The position numbers were made by a program, and so were the translations under genes. Below, one piece after another: positions 34,130 to 45,749 of a stretch of DNA of 64,000 nt. This DNA is from Acanthococcus lagerstroemiae (lineage: Eukaryota > Arthropoda > Insecta > Hemiptera > Eriococcidae), in contig CM063109.1 of the NCBI GenBank assembly GCA_031841125.1, positions 6,982,321-7,046,320 of the forward strand, written 5' to 3'. How positions within the stretch are numbered: the first letter of the stretch is position 1; the number at the start of each line of letters is the position of its first letter. The notes under the pieces were generated by a model, which saw nothing but the letters and a program-made list of their open reading frames with translations, had not been told where the DNA came from and did no database searches.

Positions 34130-34952
34130 AAGGTAATGTCTGCCACCATGACACAAATTTTTTTGTTTGGGCTATAACATTGGTACTATTTGTTGAATTT
34201 TGTATTTCTATGCCCCATTCGATAGGTCCATATATAAGTTTTATTGGATAAAATATTCAGAAATTTCATTCCATAAACGTTAAAGATATGTCGAAAAAAC
34301 AAAATCAAAATTTCTGTGTCATGGTGCCTTCACCAAGGGCCACCATGACACAAGCTGTTGATACGCTGACGCAGATTTAAAATACAATGGCGTCTCAGTT
34401 GCCACTGTGACACAAACTAAAATTCAAAGTGTTCACTAGGACACATTTATTTTTAGTAATATGAATCCTTTTTTCAAGTTTTGGTTGATTTTTTCACTGT
34501 AAATATGTAAGTCAAGCTAGAAACACATTTTATTCAAAAATTTTCATTTGTACTGTGTCAATGTGGCAACACGGTAGGATTTTTTGCAAAGCAGTATTAC
34601 CAACCCACCAAGTGTTCGTTTTTAATTTTCCTTTATGCCAAAAGATGCGCAATTGAATGAGGATTCCAACGAAATATAACATTTTTACTTTATTTCTCAT
34701 GCGGCCTCTCCACAGGAAAAATTAAAATTGAAAAAAACTTAAGTACTTTGGTCAAGAAAATAATAATTTTTTGCATAAGTAATTTTTTTTTTTTTAAAGT
34801 TTTCCATGGATCTCTGCGAATGATGGATATTATGATGGGTCATGTCATTCTACATTACGTTGATTTTTTTCACGCCAGGAGTGCTAATAGAAAAAAAGTT
34901 ATGCAGGTTCTGTCAACGTGGCTGATGTGTCATGGTGGCAGACATTACCTTA
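34130..34952. mobile_element. DNA transposon remnant with CCACCATGACACA ends
   Basis: A 27-base terminal inverted repeat (TAAGGTAATGTCTGCCACCA, continuing TGACACA) lies at 34130-34156 and, reversed, at 34926-34952. Internal copies of CACCATGACACAA and GTGTCATGGTG occur at 34316-34356. TA sits at both edges, which would fit a TA duplication. No transposase frame is seen. Confidence 0.7.
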
Positions 34953-36186
34953 TGTCTATTTCAAAGTCTAATTTTCCTGAACTATATAGACTTGATAGTC
35001 CTTTTTTACAATACTTACCACGGTAAAAATGTCTGATTAGGCCTCCACAAGTTGATACAGTGTTGTCAGAAAGGTGAACAACTTCCCGTTGAAAACTCAA
35101 TTTCACCAAAAATTAGTTGTTCACCCTATTTTTGCCTCTACTGCAAAATTAGGATTTTCACCTTCAGGTATGTTTTCTCGTGACACGTCACATTCAGAAG
35201 GCGTGTTACAGTGTTCCATTTTTGATTTTCTTCGACCACATTTTTTGGGAAGACCTCTAAATTTAAAGGGAAGTATTAAATAGCACGAAATATGAAGTGT
35301 GAGTGAACGAAATGTGAAGCCACGAAAAAAATGTTTAAATGACGAGTTTTAAAATCGATATCACGAAATGACTTGCATACGGTATATTATGTTGTTTAAA
35401 CACAAAAATTATACGTCATCGCGGATAACGTACATATTCATGGAGATAGGAGATCCATGAGTTTAAGAGGGATCCAATTTTCTATAAAAACGGTCATTAA
35501 GAATTTTTTCTTGAGTACTCTAGAAACGCCATAAAGGGGAGCTCTGAGGTAATGCTCGAAAGGGCGGATTTCAGGGCTCGGGTTGAGAGAACAAAAAAAG
35601 AGTGGGCGTGTAAAAATTACCCTTTATTACAGTACATAGGAATTTTTAGACCTATTATTTATGCGAATGACCTCATCGAAATCACCGAGGGGTTTCGAAC
35701 TTTTTGATATCGGTTTGGCTCTTAATCTAAATTTGTGGCTCCTGAGGAGGGGGAGAATCGATTCATAGATTTTTATTGCTCCAAAATTTGATTTTGACAT
35801 TAATTTGTGCGCAATTGTAAATTTGTGGCAAGTGTGATGGAGGCCGAGAATTTAAACTTTTTATTTCGGGCGCAGTAATATCGTGTCTCTTTTTTTCATT
35901 GTGTGTAGAAGGTATTAAAATTCCGGGCGTATTTTATTTTATCGTGTAAGTGAATTATATTGCGTTCTGAAGTTTAATTTTTTCTTCAAACTCTTTCTTT
36001 TTCTGTTTCGTACTTGTTACTGCGCTTGTCATTTATATATTTCGTGCAAACAGCATATTTCTTTCGTGAATTCAACATTACCATTGTGGGCCGATAAATG
36101 GGTCCCAAATTTAAAATAAATTTAAACAGCTGAAAATATTCCTCAAATGATGCACTTTCACAGTCACGATATTTCAAATTTCCGCA
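34953..36186. other. no gene recognised
   Basis: AT-rich. At 35550-35585 a phrase GTAATGCTCGAAAGGGC recalls the start of the 88-bp repeat, but the rest is missing. Confidence 0.35.
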
Positions 36187-36194
36187 TCTTTATA

Positions 36195-36387
36195 CAGGCG
36201 CGTAATCAAGGAGGGGCCGCCAGGCCCCCCCTAAAAAATCTTGCCCCCCCCCGCTGAATTTGAAAATTTTGTAAAATTTATAATATTAGATAAAATAAAG
36301 CGAAAGTTTTTAAAACTGGGCCCCCCTTCAAAAATTCGTGGCCCTTTCTGGCCCCCCCTCCGTTAAAAAATCCTAGTTACGCCGCTG
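36195..36387. mobile_element. hAT-like MITE
   Basis: An exact 8-bp duplication TCTTTATA lies at 36187-36194 and 36388-36395. The ends are CAGGCGCGTAATCAAGGA and the complement of CAGCGGCGTAACTAGGAT. C7-C9 runs and GGCCCCCC lie near both ends. Confidence 0.88.
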
Positions 36388-36395
36388 TCTTTATA

Positions 36396-37139
36396 CCTCG
36401 GAACCTCACGCGATAATTTTGAGAAGAAAAAAAAGTGTTACACTGTTCCCACACCTCCCCTACTTATAGGAAGGTCTACCGTACTGTTGAAGTTGAGCAG
36501 TAGTTCTCTGCGACCACTATGTAACTATACAGAGTGACCAGTGTATTTGTACTATTGTAACGTGATGTCATTTTGAGAAACTCTTTCAAAATTTCATGAG
36601 GAACGTACCTCACTTAACATTACTTCTTATCATTCACCGATCTTCGATTTCAGATACTGCCACCATTTCTGCGGATTTTCGTGCCCCGTTAGCACCGATG
36701 TTCGCTGTCAGCCCAACAGACCTCATTTTTCACTTCTCCACGACCCAATAACTCATTATTCGCTCGATAGCTGCGGGAGAAAATATCATACGTGAATGAT
36801 CTTGAGATTCAAACGAGCTTGACGATGTGACAGAGAGACTTTTAGGCGAGAGTCCAACATCGTTTCGTTCAGAAATAGAGTATACGCAGCGTTAGTAATG
36901 TCTGGTGTGTAAACAGTCCAGTCAGTGGTGGCGTAAATAGTGTAGTATCGTTTTATACTCTCGCATTTATAGTTCGGATTTATGACGCAAACGCTAATAA
37001 CGTTCCTATCAGATTACCTTATTATAATTGGCCGCGTCTACACTCTACCCCCTTACGGGCGCGGGCCGATTTTCAGCAGCGCTGGAAATTTTATCACGTT
37101 TGAACAGATTGCGCATTCTTGTTCTTTTTATTATTTTTC
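36396..37139. other. no gene confirmed; minus-strand TATA-like box at 36952-36957
   Basis: TATAAA occurs on the minus strand at 36952-36957 and CTATAAATG at about 36965-36973, in moderately GC-rich surroundings. No initiator or exon could be tied to it. Confidence 0.25.
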
Positions 37140-38560
37140 ATTTCTCGATCTTATTTGTACAGAAGTGCAGGTCTAGCGGGAGGTCCCCCGGTAACGCTTA
37201 ATTTAGAATATGCTGCTGCGTGATGAAGTCGAAGCGCAGACCCGTGTACCGCAGCCACCGCCGGTGTGGGCATTTTGTCATCGCCGGAAAACGCATCGTC
37301 GCGGAAATATATGGTCCTGCTCAGTGACTCGTTCCTGTCTACCCGAGGGCCGCACAAGTGCCATAGTCCTGGGCTATCGTAGTTGCTCTACTTGAGTGAA
37401 ACTTCTTTAGTCGGCGAGTGCGAGGAAGCAGCACACTGAAAAAAGAAAGGCGATACAAAACTCTATCGAGACAAAATATTTGTGGGCCTGGATCCCGGAA
37501 GGATGATCCTGAAGAATAATCAGAGGCCGCGTGAGCAGAAGTGAGAAGGGCATTTTTTTTAAATATATCCCACGGGGCTGTCACTCCCGAACCTACCGGA
37601 TGGCTCCGTTTAATACAGCGAATATTTCTGACAACCTTATGACAAATTACGGTCTTCTGTTTCGATGAGGTTCCCTGCTTTGCTCGATTTTTACCCCAAG
37701 GTTTCTCACCGGGTGCCCCAAGGAACCCCTCACATATACACTAGAATTGAGCTTCCTAGCCAAACTGGGCCTCTTTCTCATGGAGGAGGCGGGCCTCACA
37801 ATCTTTTAAGAGGATGTATGTGTTTATTCTATACTATGCCTTTTTGGCCTATTCGGACCTCTTCTTATGGGGGAGGTGGGCCTTAGAGGCTTATGACTAA
37901 ACTAATTATAAAGCTATGTTTCTTCTCTTCAAAACGATGACAACGACAAAGATAACGACAACTACATTGGAGGCTGCAACCAGTTCGTGCCCCGCCTCAC
38001 TGTGGAAAAGGTGGAAGTAGTCAACACCTGACTTACCATGGTCTTATCTATACTAGGGTTCGCAGCCCGGCTTCATCTGCTGCTGCAGCGGCGACAGCGA
38101 CGGCGGGGAGTGGGCTCTTCCGGGTTCTTCAGCCTAATCCGAGCTGGTCTTCGTCACCTGCGGGGTCGAGGTGGAAAGATAACGTGTCCTGAACACCCGC
38201 CAGTTCGAATAAACAGGGCAGGGTGTGTCAACCATCGGACCTAAAAAGACTGATACTGGTATGTGCACGTCGTGGCCATCTTACTCACCGTTGTGCAACC
38301 ACGTTGCTAGTAAGCGAACCACGGCTGCACATTCTTTGGCACAGAGAAGGAAAACTCGAGCAAAACAAACCGCAGGGAAAGCAACGGCAAACTACCCCGA
38401 CAAACCTTGCCCAGGAAAGTCGCGCATCAGAAACCGCGATCGCCTACATCCGGCAACGGGTACGTCACCTGATTCACCAGTGTATCGAAAATGAAATTTC
38501 TGGAGTCGTTGAATTTGTTTTCGAGGTTAGTTTGACTGCAAACCCCTACTAATAAGAATC
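37140..38560. other. GC- and CpG-rich island of unknown role
   Basis: This 1.4-kb stretch stands out from the AT-rich background. On the minus strand a perfect donor (CCATG followed by GTAAGT) lies at about 38033-38039 and another (ACG followed by GTGAGT) at about 38290. Reading frames in it are Arg- and Pro-rich and show no domain. It could be a promoter with 5' exons or an unrecognised transposon. Confidence 0.3.
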
Positions 38561-39815
38561 CACCGGGGGTAGGGACGAGGAAACATCAAAATTAATCAAC
38601 ATTGCTTCAAGTATACCGATCTGCCTCATTACCTTCTCTAGATACTGCCTCTCTAGTCACTCCATCCCTGCCGTGAATAATCAACAGCACATGTTTATTC
38701 GCAAATTTTTCTCTCGATTCATTGAACTGGCTTCCCCGTATGACTGCATATCGCACGTCTCATTACCCCAATTTCACTGAAGCCGCGAGAATGCCTCATC
38801 AACGATAGTCTCGCAAAATATAAAAGTAAGGTTTATTTATTTCACGAACGGATAATATTGGAGCTGCGAAAAAATTGTAGATGATTCGACGTTTGCCAAC
38901 AATTCGTAATGTATACGACACGTCAGTTACATTCTATTAATTTTTGGCACAATTTTATTTTGTTCGGATCCTCCCCCACCATTCGCGTCGTATTTTTTAC
39001 TGCTGTAAACTATTGGGCAGGACTCGGGGAGTTTTTACAAACAATGCGACAATGCTCCATAACTCATTTCAATGGAAAACTGTGCTCGGCTATCCCAGTG
39101 CATTATTAAGAAAATGTGATAACAGTATCGGCTGTACGTAAAGGTTGTTTTCGGGTGCATTTTGCGATCGATGTGTTCAGTTTGAAAAGTTGAGTAACCG
39201 AGTGAAATATTTTGGAACTGAAAACCTCGCTTTCTGGATCATTTGGGTTGCATGTTGGAACACGTCGGTGTTCACTATAATAATAATAGTAATAATGATA
39301 ATACTGTTCGAGAGAAGAAGAGTATTCGCTGGCTGTGAATAACGAATTTTGGAATCTTATTCGAGACTATAAGAAATTAAATAATTGTGTTGTTTGTGTT
39401 AGAAAGGTAAACAAGCTAAGAGCATTACAAACGGATTTTTTGTATAATAGGAATCAAGGAAGTCAAAAAATCAAAGTTGACAGATTTTTTTAGTTGTGCC
39501 ACTTATTACTGTTCTGTGTATACATACGTTGATACAGGCACCACACCTAACTAACAGCCTAGAATTGAACTAATCACAAAAAGAAAAAGATTCGGATTTT
39601 GGATCGTAAATTAATTAGGTAAGGTAAATCATTCGAATCACGAATTATGGATGTTGATTTGGAGGGGGGGAGGGAGGAGGAATGAAACATAGATGCGGAT
39701 TACAATAAATACCCATATTGTTTCATACTCGTGAAACCCAAGTGAGACCTAGACTGCCCATAGCTGGGCACTCGCTCCTGAGCCGTGTTTTTTTTTTCTT
39801 TCTATGTGTGAATAG
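38561..39815. other. no gene recognised
   Basis: Short chance frames only. A (TAA)n-like patch lies at 39277-39302 and a G-rich patch (GGAGGGGGGGAGGGAGGAGG) near 39660. Confidence 0.4.
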
Positions 39816-41196
39816 AATGGAACCAGGAGCGAAACTATAGGAGGGGGTTGACCCCCCCCCCCCCAATAATTTGGCAGTCAGCAAATTTAGAAACTGTTCA
39901 TTTGAAATTTTCCATTTTTTATGAATGTCTGTTTGTTTATTATTTTTTTCAATTAAAAAATATTTCGATTAAAAAATCGGCAAATTTATAATTTTTTTAA
40001 AATTTTGTCAGCGAATTTTTAGTTTAAAAAAATATTTGTCGGTAAATTTTTCTTCTCCACCTCCCCAAACTGAAAGTCAAATTTCGTTTGTGAAAATGGA
40101 GTGCCCTAGACTCCTGTCAGAGACTAGTCAGTCAAAAGCCGAAGGTTTCAAGCTGAATATCGAACGTTATCTGAAAGGTTCAAACAAAGCTGAAATATGG
40201 AAGACATTTCGAAAATCTGAAAGTCGGTAGCAAACGTTGAATTTCGAATTTCAATGACTATTCGGTTTTTACTAGATTCTCTGTTTGACCTGGAGCCTAA
40301 AATGTGAGAAAGTTGAACATTTTATTAAATAATTTCAAAAGTTAAAAGCAAAAGACTTATTTTCCAGTGTCAGGAGGTGAATTCGATAGCAAATGTTCCA
40401 TTGTTCAATTTACGGGCTTTGGTCCTGGTGAATATAGGACGGAAATTTAGTGTGAAACAAAAGTCAAAACTCCATGTGTCTCTAATCCGATTAACTTAAA
40501 TCTTTGTACATAGGTGGTTTTTTTTTTAATATATATATTTTTTTTTGATTTTATTGGAACCAACTTAGGAGACGAATCAAAGGTAATACAGAAAAAAAAA
40601 AATCGCCAAGAGTAAATAACGACCATCTATCTTAATGTGTCTAAAGGAAGTTGTGTGTTCCTCTCCAGTATTTCGAACATCCTTCCAGCTTATCCTCTCA
40701 AATTAGGGTATGCCAATGTGTGCGCAAATGTAAGTGCTTGGGAGATGAAAAATTAAAACGAATAAAGTGGGATTTATTTTACGTATATTTTTGGGAGCGG
40801 TATAAAAAATTAGCACATAGCGGCCAGTCAGGTAAATCCGGCCTTGTTAGTGAATAAAACACAGGCCGTTAATTTTTATACAAACTGTAAAATGATAATC
40901 CCGCACCCATTTTTATTCCAAAGTCCGATCGACGTGGGACAAACTGGAGTCTTCAAAAGGCAAGTAGAGATGGCTGAATTGAAGAATGCATTCACTTTCA
41001 TTTTTTTCTTTTTCGCAAAGAATGAAGATGAGAGAATGAAAGTTTTTTCCTTCATTCGGTATCTCTGACGGCAAGGTAAAAAAAAAACGCTGTCGCAGCA
41101 GCGACAGCAATACCGACTTTTCAAATTTAGTATCTTACATAAAAGAAATCCTGAAAAATAAAAGAAAAACTCCAAATCAGCAAAATAATAATATTA

Positions 41197-41227
41197 GTAA
41201 TAATAATAATAATAATAATAATAATAG
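41197..41227. repeat. (TAA)10 microsatellite
   Basis: About 31 bases of TAA units inside the composite element. Confidence 0.95.
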
Positions 41228-41985
41228 AAAAAAGGAGGCGATGACTAGGAAAAATGAAAGCTGTATGCAAAAAATTCAACAGAATAGAAACAGAAGAAAA
41301 AACCGAAAAAAATAACTAAGAGGAACTTTTAACCATAAAAACAACCATAACAGAGATCTCGAAAAATAAAACAAAAACTCAACAAAACAGCAAAAATGGG
41401 ATAACGTTAAAGGAAAACAAGCGACGCACTTCAAAACAAACACAAATAGTTCAAATACACACAGCACGAATTTAGACGCGTGGTAGTTCAAATGCAGGCA
41501 ACACGAATTTACATGGACAGAGTTCAAATAAAAGAACTGATACCAGTAACTGCTTATCTTGCTAACAATAGCAGTACCGACGACAAACAACTATTGTTGG
41601 GAATGAATCTGAATAAACGCATTATATCGAAAGGTCGATATCTCGACATTTTCGACACGTAGAAAAATTGACCACATTTTTAACACTAAATCCCAATTTT
41701 CTACCCCGGTTATCTCCCTCCCCTTTGGGGTGCTGCGAAAAATGATAATAACTAAAAATATGTAAAATGAAATTTTCTTCAAATGAGTTCCAGTATATTT
41801 TTTCGTCCCCAAGCTGAGATGATGAGAAATAATCGAAAGAAAAGTTTGACCCTCTCCCCCACAGCCCCCTTTCGGCGAATCCTCACCAAAATTTCACATG
41901 CACAACTTCAAGTGCTGTTCTATAACATATCTGATTTTCATAAAATTCGATCCTACACTCTTCGAGCTATTCCAGTTTCAAAATT

Positions 41986-42025
41986 TTGTACATATATATA
42001 CCTATATACCTATATATATATATAA
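41986..42025. repeat. (TA)n-rich microsatellite
   Basis: ACATATATATACCTATATAC followed by CTATATATATATATA. Confidence 0.9.
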
Positions 42026-43805
42026 GGATACCTGAAATAGAATGAATGATATTTTCGAACTCCTCACACCTCAAAACGTAAAGAAAATTCACTCTGACCT
42101 CAAACCCCCACCCTATGAACAAAAACAATACCTCCTTTCGAATTCTTCGAAAAGTCGGTAAAAATCCCTCCCATTAAGCAAGACTAGAGCTAAACTTGAA
42201 ATTTTTTATGGAAAGATCACTGAAATAGTAGGAGTTTTTGGGTCGTTGATTTCGAAAATTTCACCAAAGATTCTTCTTTAAACCCAGAATTGACTTTCAG
42301 AGTCCTCTATTCTTGGGAAGTTGAGTAACGAATCAAAATACAAGCAGGTTTTCGCATCGCTGAATTCGAAAGCTTCTATGGGCTTTCTTATTAAACAGCG
42401 ATCTGGGCTCCAAAATTCAAAATTGATTTTTATGAAATCGAATAAAGTTTAGAATTTTCTGGGTTGCTGAATTCGAAAATTTCTTCAGATTCCTCTTGGA
42501 TTCCCAATTTAGGCTTCAAAAGCCAAAACTGATCTCCAGAAGTGATTAAAATTGACTTCCCAGTAACCGAATCAAATATCGAAATGGGAAAGGGGAGAAG
42601 AGAGGTCGCCTAATTTGGAAATTCCATCAACGCGATAAATTTTCGATATTGACTCTCGGGTAGGCCCCAAACAACAAAATGAGAGTCGAAATTGAACGAA
42701 CTTGATTTCATCTTTCAACATTCATAACCATCAAATTACTAAAATTCAAATTGGAGGAAAAATTTCAAAATTATCCAAGTATGAGTTATTATAAGGGGAA
42801 CATTCAAGTCTTTAAAAATCAAAAACTATGAAATTGAACCAAAATTAGGTTTCAATAGATTACTTGGGTTTTCAACGTCAATTAATTTTTGTCAATCTTT
42901 GGACTTCAAATGTTGACTCGTAAAGATGCAAGTTTTAATGCGTTTTTTCTTCAACATTACACGCACAAATTGCCATTTAACCTAAGAATGATGAAATCCA
43001 ATCAAAAGTCCAAGGGTCATTACAAAATATTAACCCCCCCCCCACCTTAAACAAGAAAATGGAAATAAAACAACTTTCACTTCGATAGTTCAATCATTTT
43101 TTATAAAATCATGTGCTGCTTTTGAAAATTTGGCATTTGATGATTTAACCCGTTCTCAAGAGATTAGGATGTTTGTAATGATGAAAATGAATCAGCGATC
43201 TTTAGGATTTTCAAAAATAGTCCATTAATTTGAATTTAAGATCGTAAGAACTCTACACTTCAATAGTCTACTCGATTTGTAAAAACTAATTAGTGCTTGT
43301 CCATTTCGATTTATTTGGTCTTTTAAGCTCGAATCGGATTCAAAATTTAGCGCATGTTCGATTTCAACTAACCTTAAGGTCAGTTTCAACTGACTCAACT
43401 CAAAATTCCCAAGTATCAATGCAAAATAAGAAAAACCTTTTGACTTATTGGGTTTTTCCAACCTCTCAACTCAATTTCCGAATATCAAAGCAAAAAAAAA
43501 AACAACTTTTAATTTGTTGGATTTTTTCAACTCGCCTGACTGAAATGGTAAATTTTCCCGTCGCCTCCTGCTCCCAATAATTTGGCAATTGGCAAATTTC
43601 GAAACTGTTTATTTGAATTTTTCATTTTCTAAGAACGTTTGTTTGTTTGTTTTTCAATTAAAAAGTATTTTAATTAAAAAATCGGGAAATTAAAAAAAAA
43701 TTTGTCGGCGAATTTTTAGTTAAAAAAAATATTTGTCGGCAAATTTTCTTTCTCACCCCCCCCCCCCCCCCCAACTGAAAGTCAAGTTTCGTCTCTGAAT
43801 GGAAC

Positions 43806-44180
43806 CCGAAGAAAGAACTCCCGAACTAAACGAAACAGAAATCATTTTTCCATAAAAAAAAAGTAAGTGGAACGAATCCATTTGATTCCTAACGCGAACA
43901 AGTCACATCAGGGAATTGAACAGAACTGACCACAAGCAGGAAAAACATTTACCTCATTGTGATCCCCGCCCCTTCAGTTGAATAACTAACATTGACAACG
44001 AGTAGATGTGTTTGCTTGCTCTTACATTATTTGAAGCAGCAGAGATACGGACATAATGATATGTACAGCATTAATAAAATAGTATTTTGCACACTAAGAG
44101 TCATAAGTGAGTGTTTAGATGCAAGGGAGTAATGCCCGAGTCATGTAAACTCACTTTTGGCTCTTGTTTTGTAAAATATT
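43806..44180. other. no gene recognised
   Basis: AT-rich spacer between the composite element and a cluster of three inverted-repeat elements. Confidence 0.45.
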
Positions 44181-44402
44181 TTTTATTGTATACAGGTCCA
44201 GTAAGTACGACATAACAGCACTGTTTTCATAAAGGTAAATGACATTTTAACGCCTCGTTCTCGTGAACACTGACGCAGCGCTGTAAAGACGCTGTGATTG
44301 GCTAGTGATTAACAGCATTACCACTCTAGAGTTGTAAGCGAGCTGGTAGAGGTGGAAATTCAGCTGTAGTTCGAGATTACTGGACCTGCGTATACAATAA
44401 AA
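44181..44402. mobile_element. inverted-repeat element, ends TTTTATTGTATACAGG
   Basis: TTTTATTGTATACAGGTCCA GTAA at the left is mirrored by TTACTGGACCTGCGTATACA ATAAAA at the right. No direct flanking duplication was found. Confidence 0.65.
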
Positions 44403-44417
44403 TAGCGTACTGTACAG

Positions 44418-44921
44418 CAGAGATGGAAAGCAAACTAAAAGCTGAAAGCGGAAAGTCAAAAGCGAAGAGTTTTTTACCTAAAAAGCAAAAGCTGAAGGCA
44501 AAAGCTAGAATGCACGAATAGTTGAAAGCAAAAGCAAAAGTTTTATTTTTTCCAGCTTTTCCAGTATTTATCTATTTATAAATTATAATTTCAAATTTTC
44601 ATTTTATTTTCATTATCTCAATGGTCAGTGCTGTGCTGTTCTGCTGTTAAAGTATTCACTGTTGAGCAGTGTTGTGGAAAGCTCTATTACTAAAAAATAT
44701 AATTTTGTAAAGAATGTTGTACAAAATATTCAAAATTTAGGGGAAAAGCCGAAAGTCAAAAGCGGAAAGTTGAACGCTTATGATTTTTGCGTTGAAGAGC
44801 AAATGCCAAAAGGGAAATCTAAATTTGAAAAAATTTGAAAAGTAAAAGCTAAAGTTTTATTTTCCAAGGTCAGAAGCTAAAGCCGTAAGCAAAAGTTTTA
44901 TCATATGGCTTTCCATCTCTG
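44418..44921. mobile_element. hAT-like element with perfect CAGAGATGGAAAGC ends
   Basis: A perfect 14-base terminal inverted repeat, CAGAGATGGAAAGC, is flanked by CTGTACAG on both sides (44410-44417 and 44922-44929). The interior is full of AAAAGC/GCTGAAAGC words on the plus strand. It sits in the first bases of the neighbouring element at 44922-45036, whose own end is CTGTACAGAG, so it is the younger insertion. Confidence 0.85.
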
Positions 44922-45036
44922 CTGTACAGAGTTGATAGGTAAGCGATTCATGCCTCGCGCGTTAGCTCCACTCGCTGCGCTTATTCCGCCAATTCTCGCG
45001 CTTGTCATTAATCGCTTACTTTCCGCCTCTGTACAG
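44922..45036. mobile_element. short inverted-repeat MITE, ends CTGTACAGAG
   Basis: Left CTGTACAGAG...GTAAGCGATT and right AATCGCTTAC...CTCTGTACAG are complementary with a few mismatches, around a GC-rich centre. Its left terminus has been duplicated by the insertion at 44418-44921. Confidence 0.7.
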
Positions 45037-45388
45037 TAATCTACTATTACAATACATGATCAGAAAGAGAAAACATTAACCGCTTTTTCTTGTCAAAAAA
45101 GCTACGCTGAAAAATTCAGAATGTGCATTTTTCCAACTGAAAGGAAACCTACAGTCCCGATAGCGAATGATACCAGTAAGCAACAATTGCCATGATGACA
45201 TTGTCATCCTGAGCATGAGTCGGCCATTCTCGGCATCTATCGGCATTCTTTTGGTATCATTCCGTCGTGTTGGTTGGTAAACCTGCCTGCATCTAGAAAT
45301 GTGACTCATGTTTTTTGAAGCCCGTTTACTTTACATTGGGATGTGGAATGGAATGTAGGAGCGCTAATGTGCACCTCTTGATAGAAGG

Positions 45389-45749
45389 TTGAGTGATCAT
45401 GGAAGGAAGTAACATTGCCGTAAATGGGGAATATGGGTTTTCAAAAAATCATTATAAGATAAAGAAATGACGGATATGCTTCAAATTTGAACTGCAGAGA
45501 GCTACATATTCGAGCCTGCGATTAAAAACTCAATACGCTAGGTAACAAAATTAATAGAATTACGGTGAAGTAAGAAATGACAGCCGCATTTTCAAACAAC
45601 ACTTAATTTTTAAGTGCCCTTAAATGGAGAAAATTACTTAAAATTGCACTTGAGTAACCTCCAGAGAGGTTAATTGAGTGCAATTTTAAATGATTTTTTC
45701 CATTTAAGGGCACGTAAAAATTCAGTGTTATTCTTCCATGATCACTCAA
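45389..45749. mobile_element. element with TTGAGTGATCATGGAAG ends and an inner hairpin
   Basis: TTGAGTGATCATGGAAG at 45389-45405 is mirrored at 45733-45749. The right 140 bases (about 45596-45735) form a second imperfect hairpin around AACCTCCAGAGAGGTT. Non-coding. Confidence 0.6.

Larger units (their letters stand above)
39824..43797. mobile_element. 4-kb composite hAT-like element
   Basis: An exact 8-bp duplication AATGGAAC lies at 39816-39823 and 43798-43805. The outer ends are CAGGAGCGAAACTATAGG and the complement of CAGAGACGAAACTTGACT. The left 269 bp (39824-40092) is a near-complete copy of the small MITE family (compare 61282-61547). The right about 225 bp (43572-43797) is a second copy in the same orientation without its own left terminus. 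Between them lie a block shared with 22465-23042 (40093-40747), AT-rich filler, and at 43380-43560 a block of the ACGTACC-ended family. No transposase frame was found. Confidence 0.7.

Noticed and set aside
33752..34156. 134-residue minus frame as a gene
   Set aside because: Its start lies in the terminal inverted repeat of the element at 34130-34952 and it shows no domain.
38223..38552. 109-residue plus frame as a protein gene
   Set aside because: Arg/Gln-rich with no recognised domain, a second overlapping frame is open too, as expected in GC-rich DNA with few stops.
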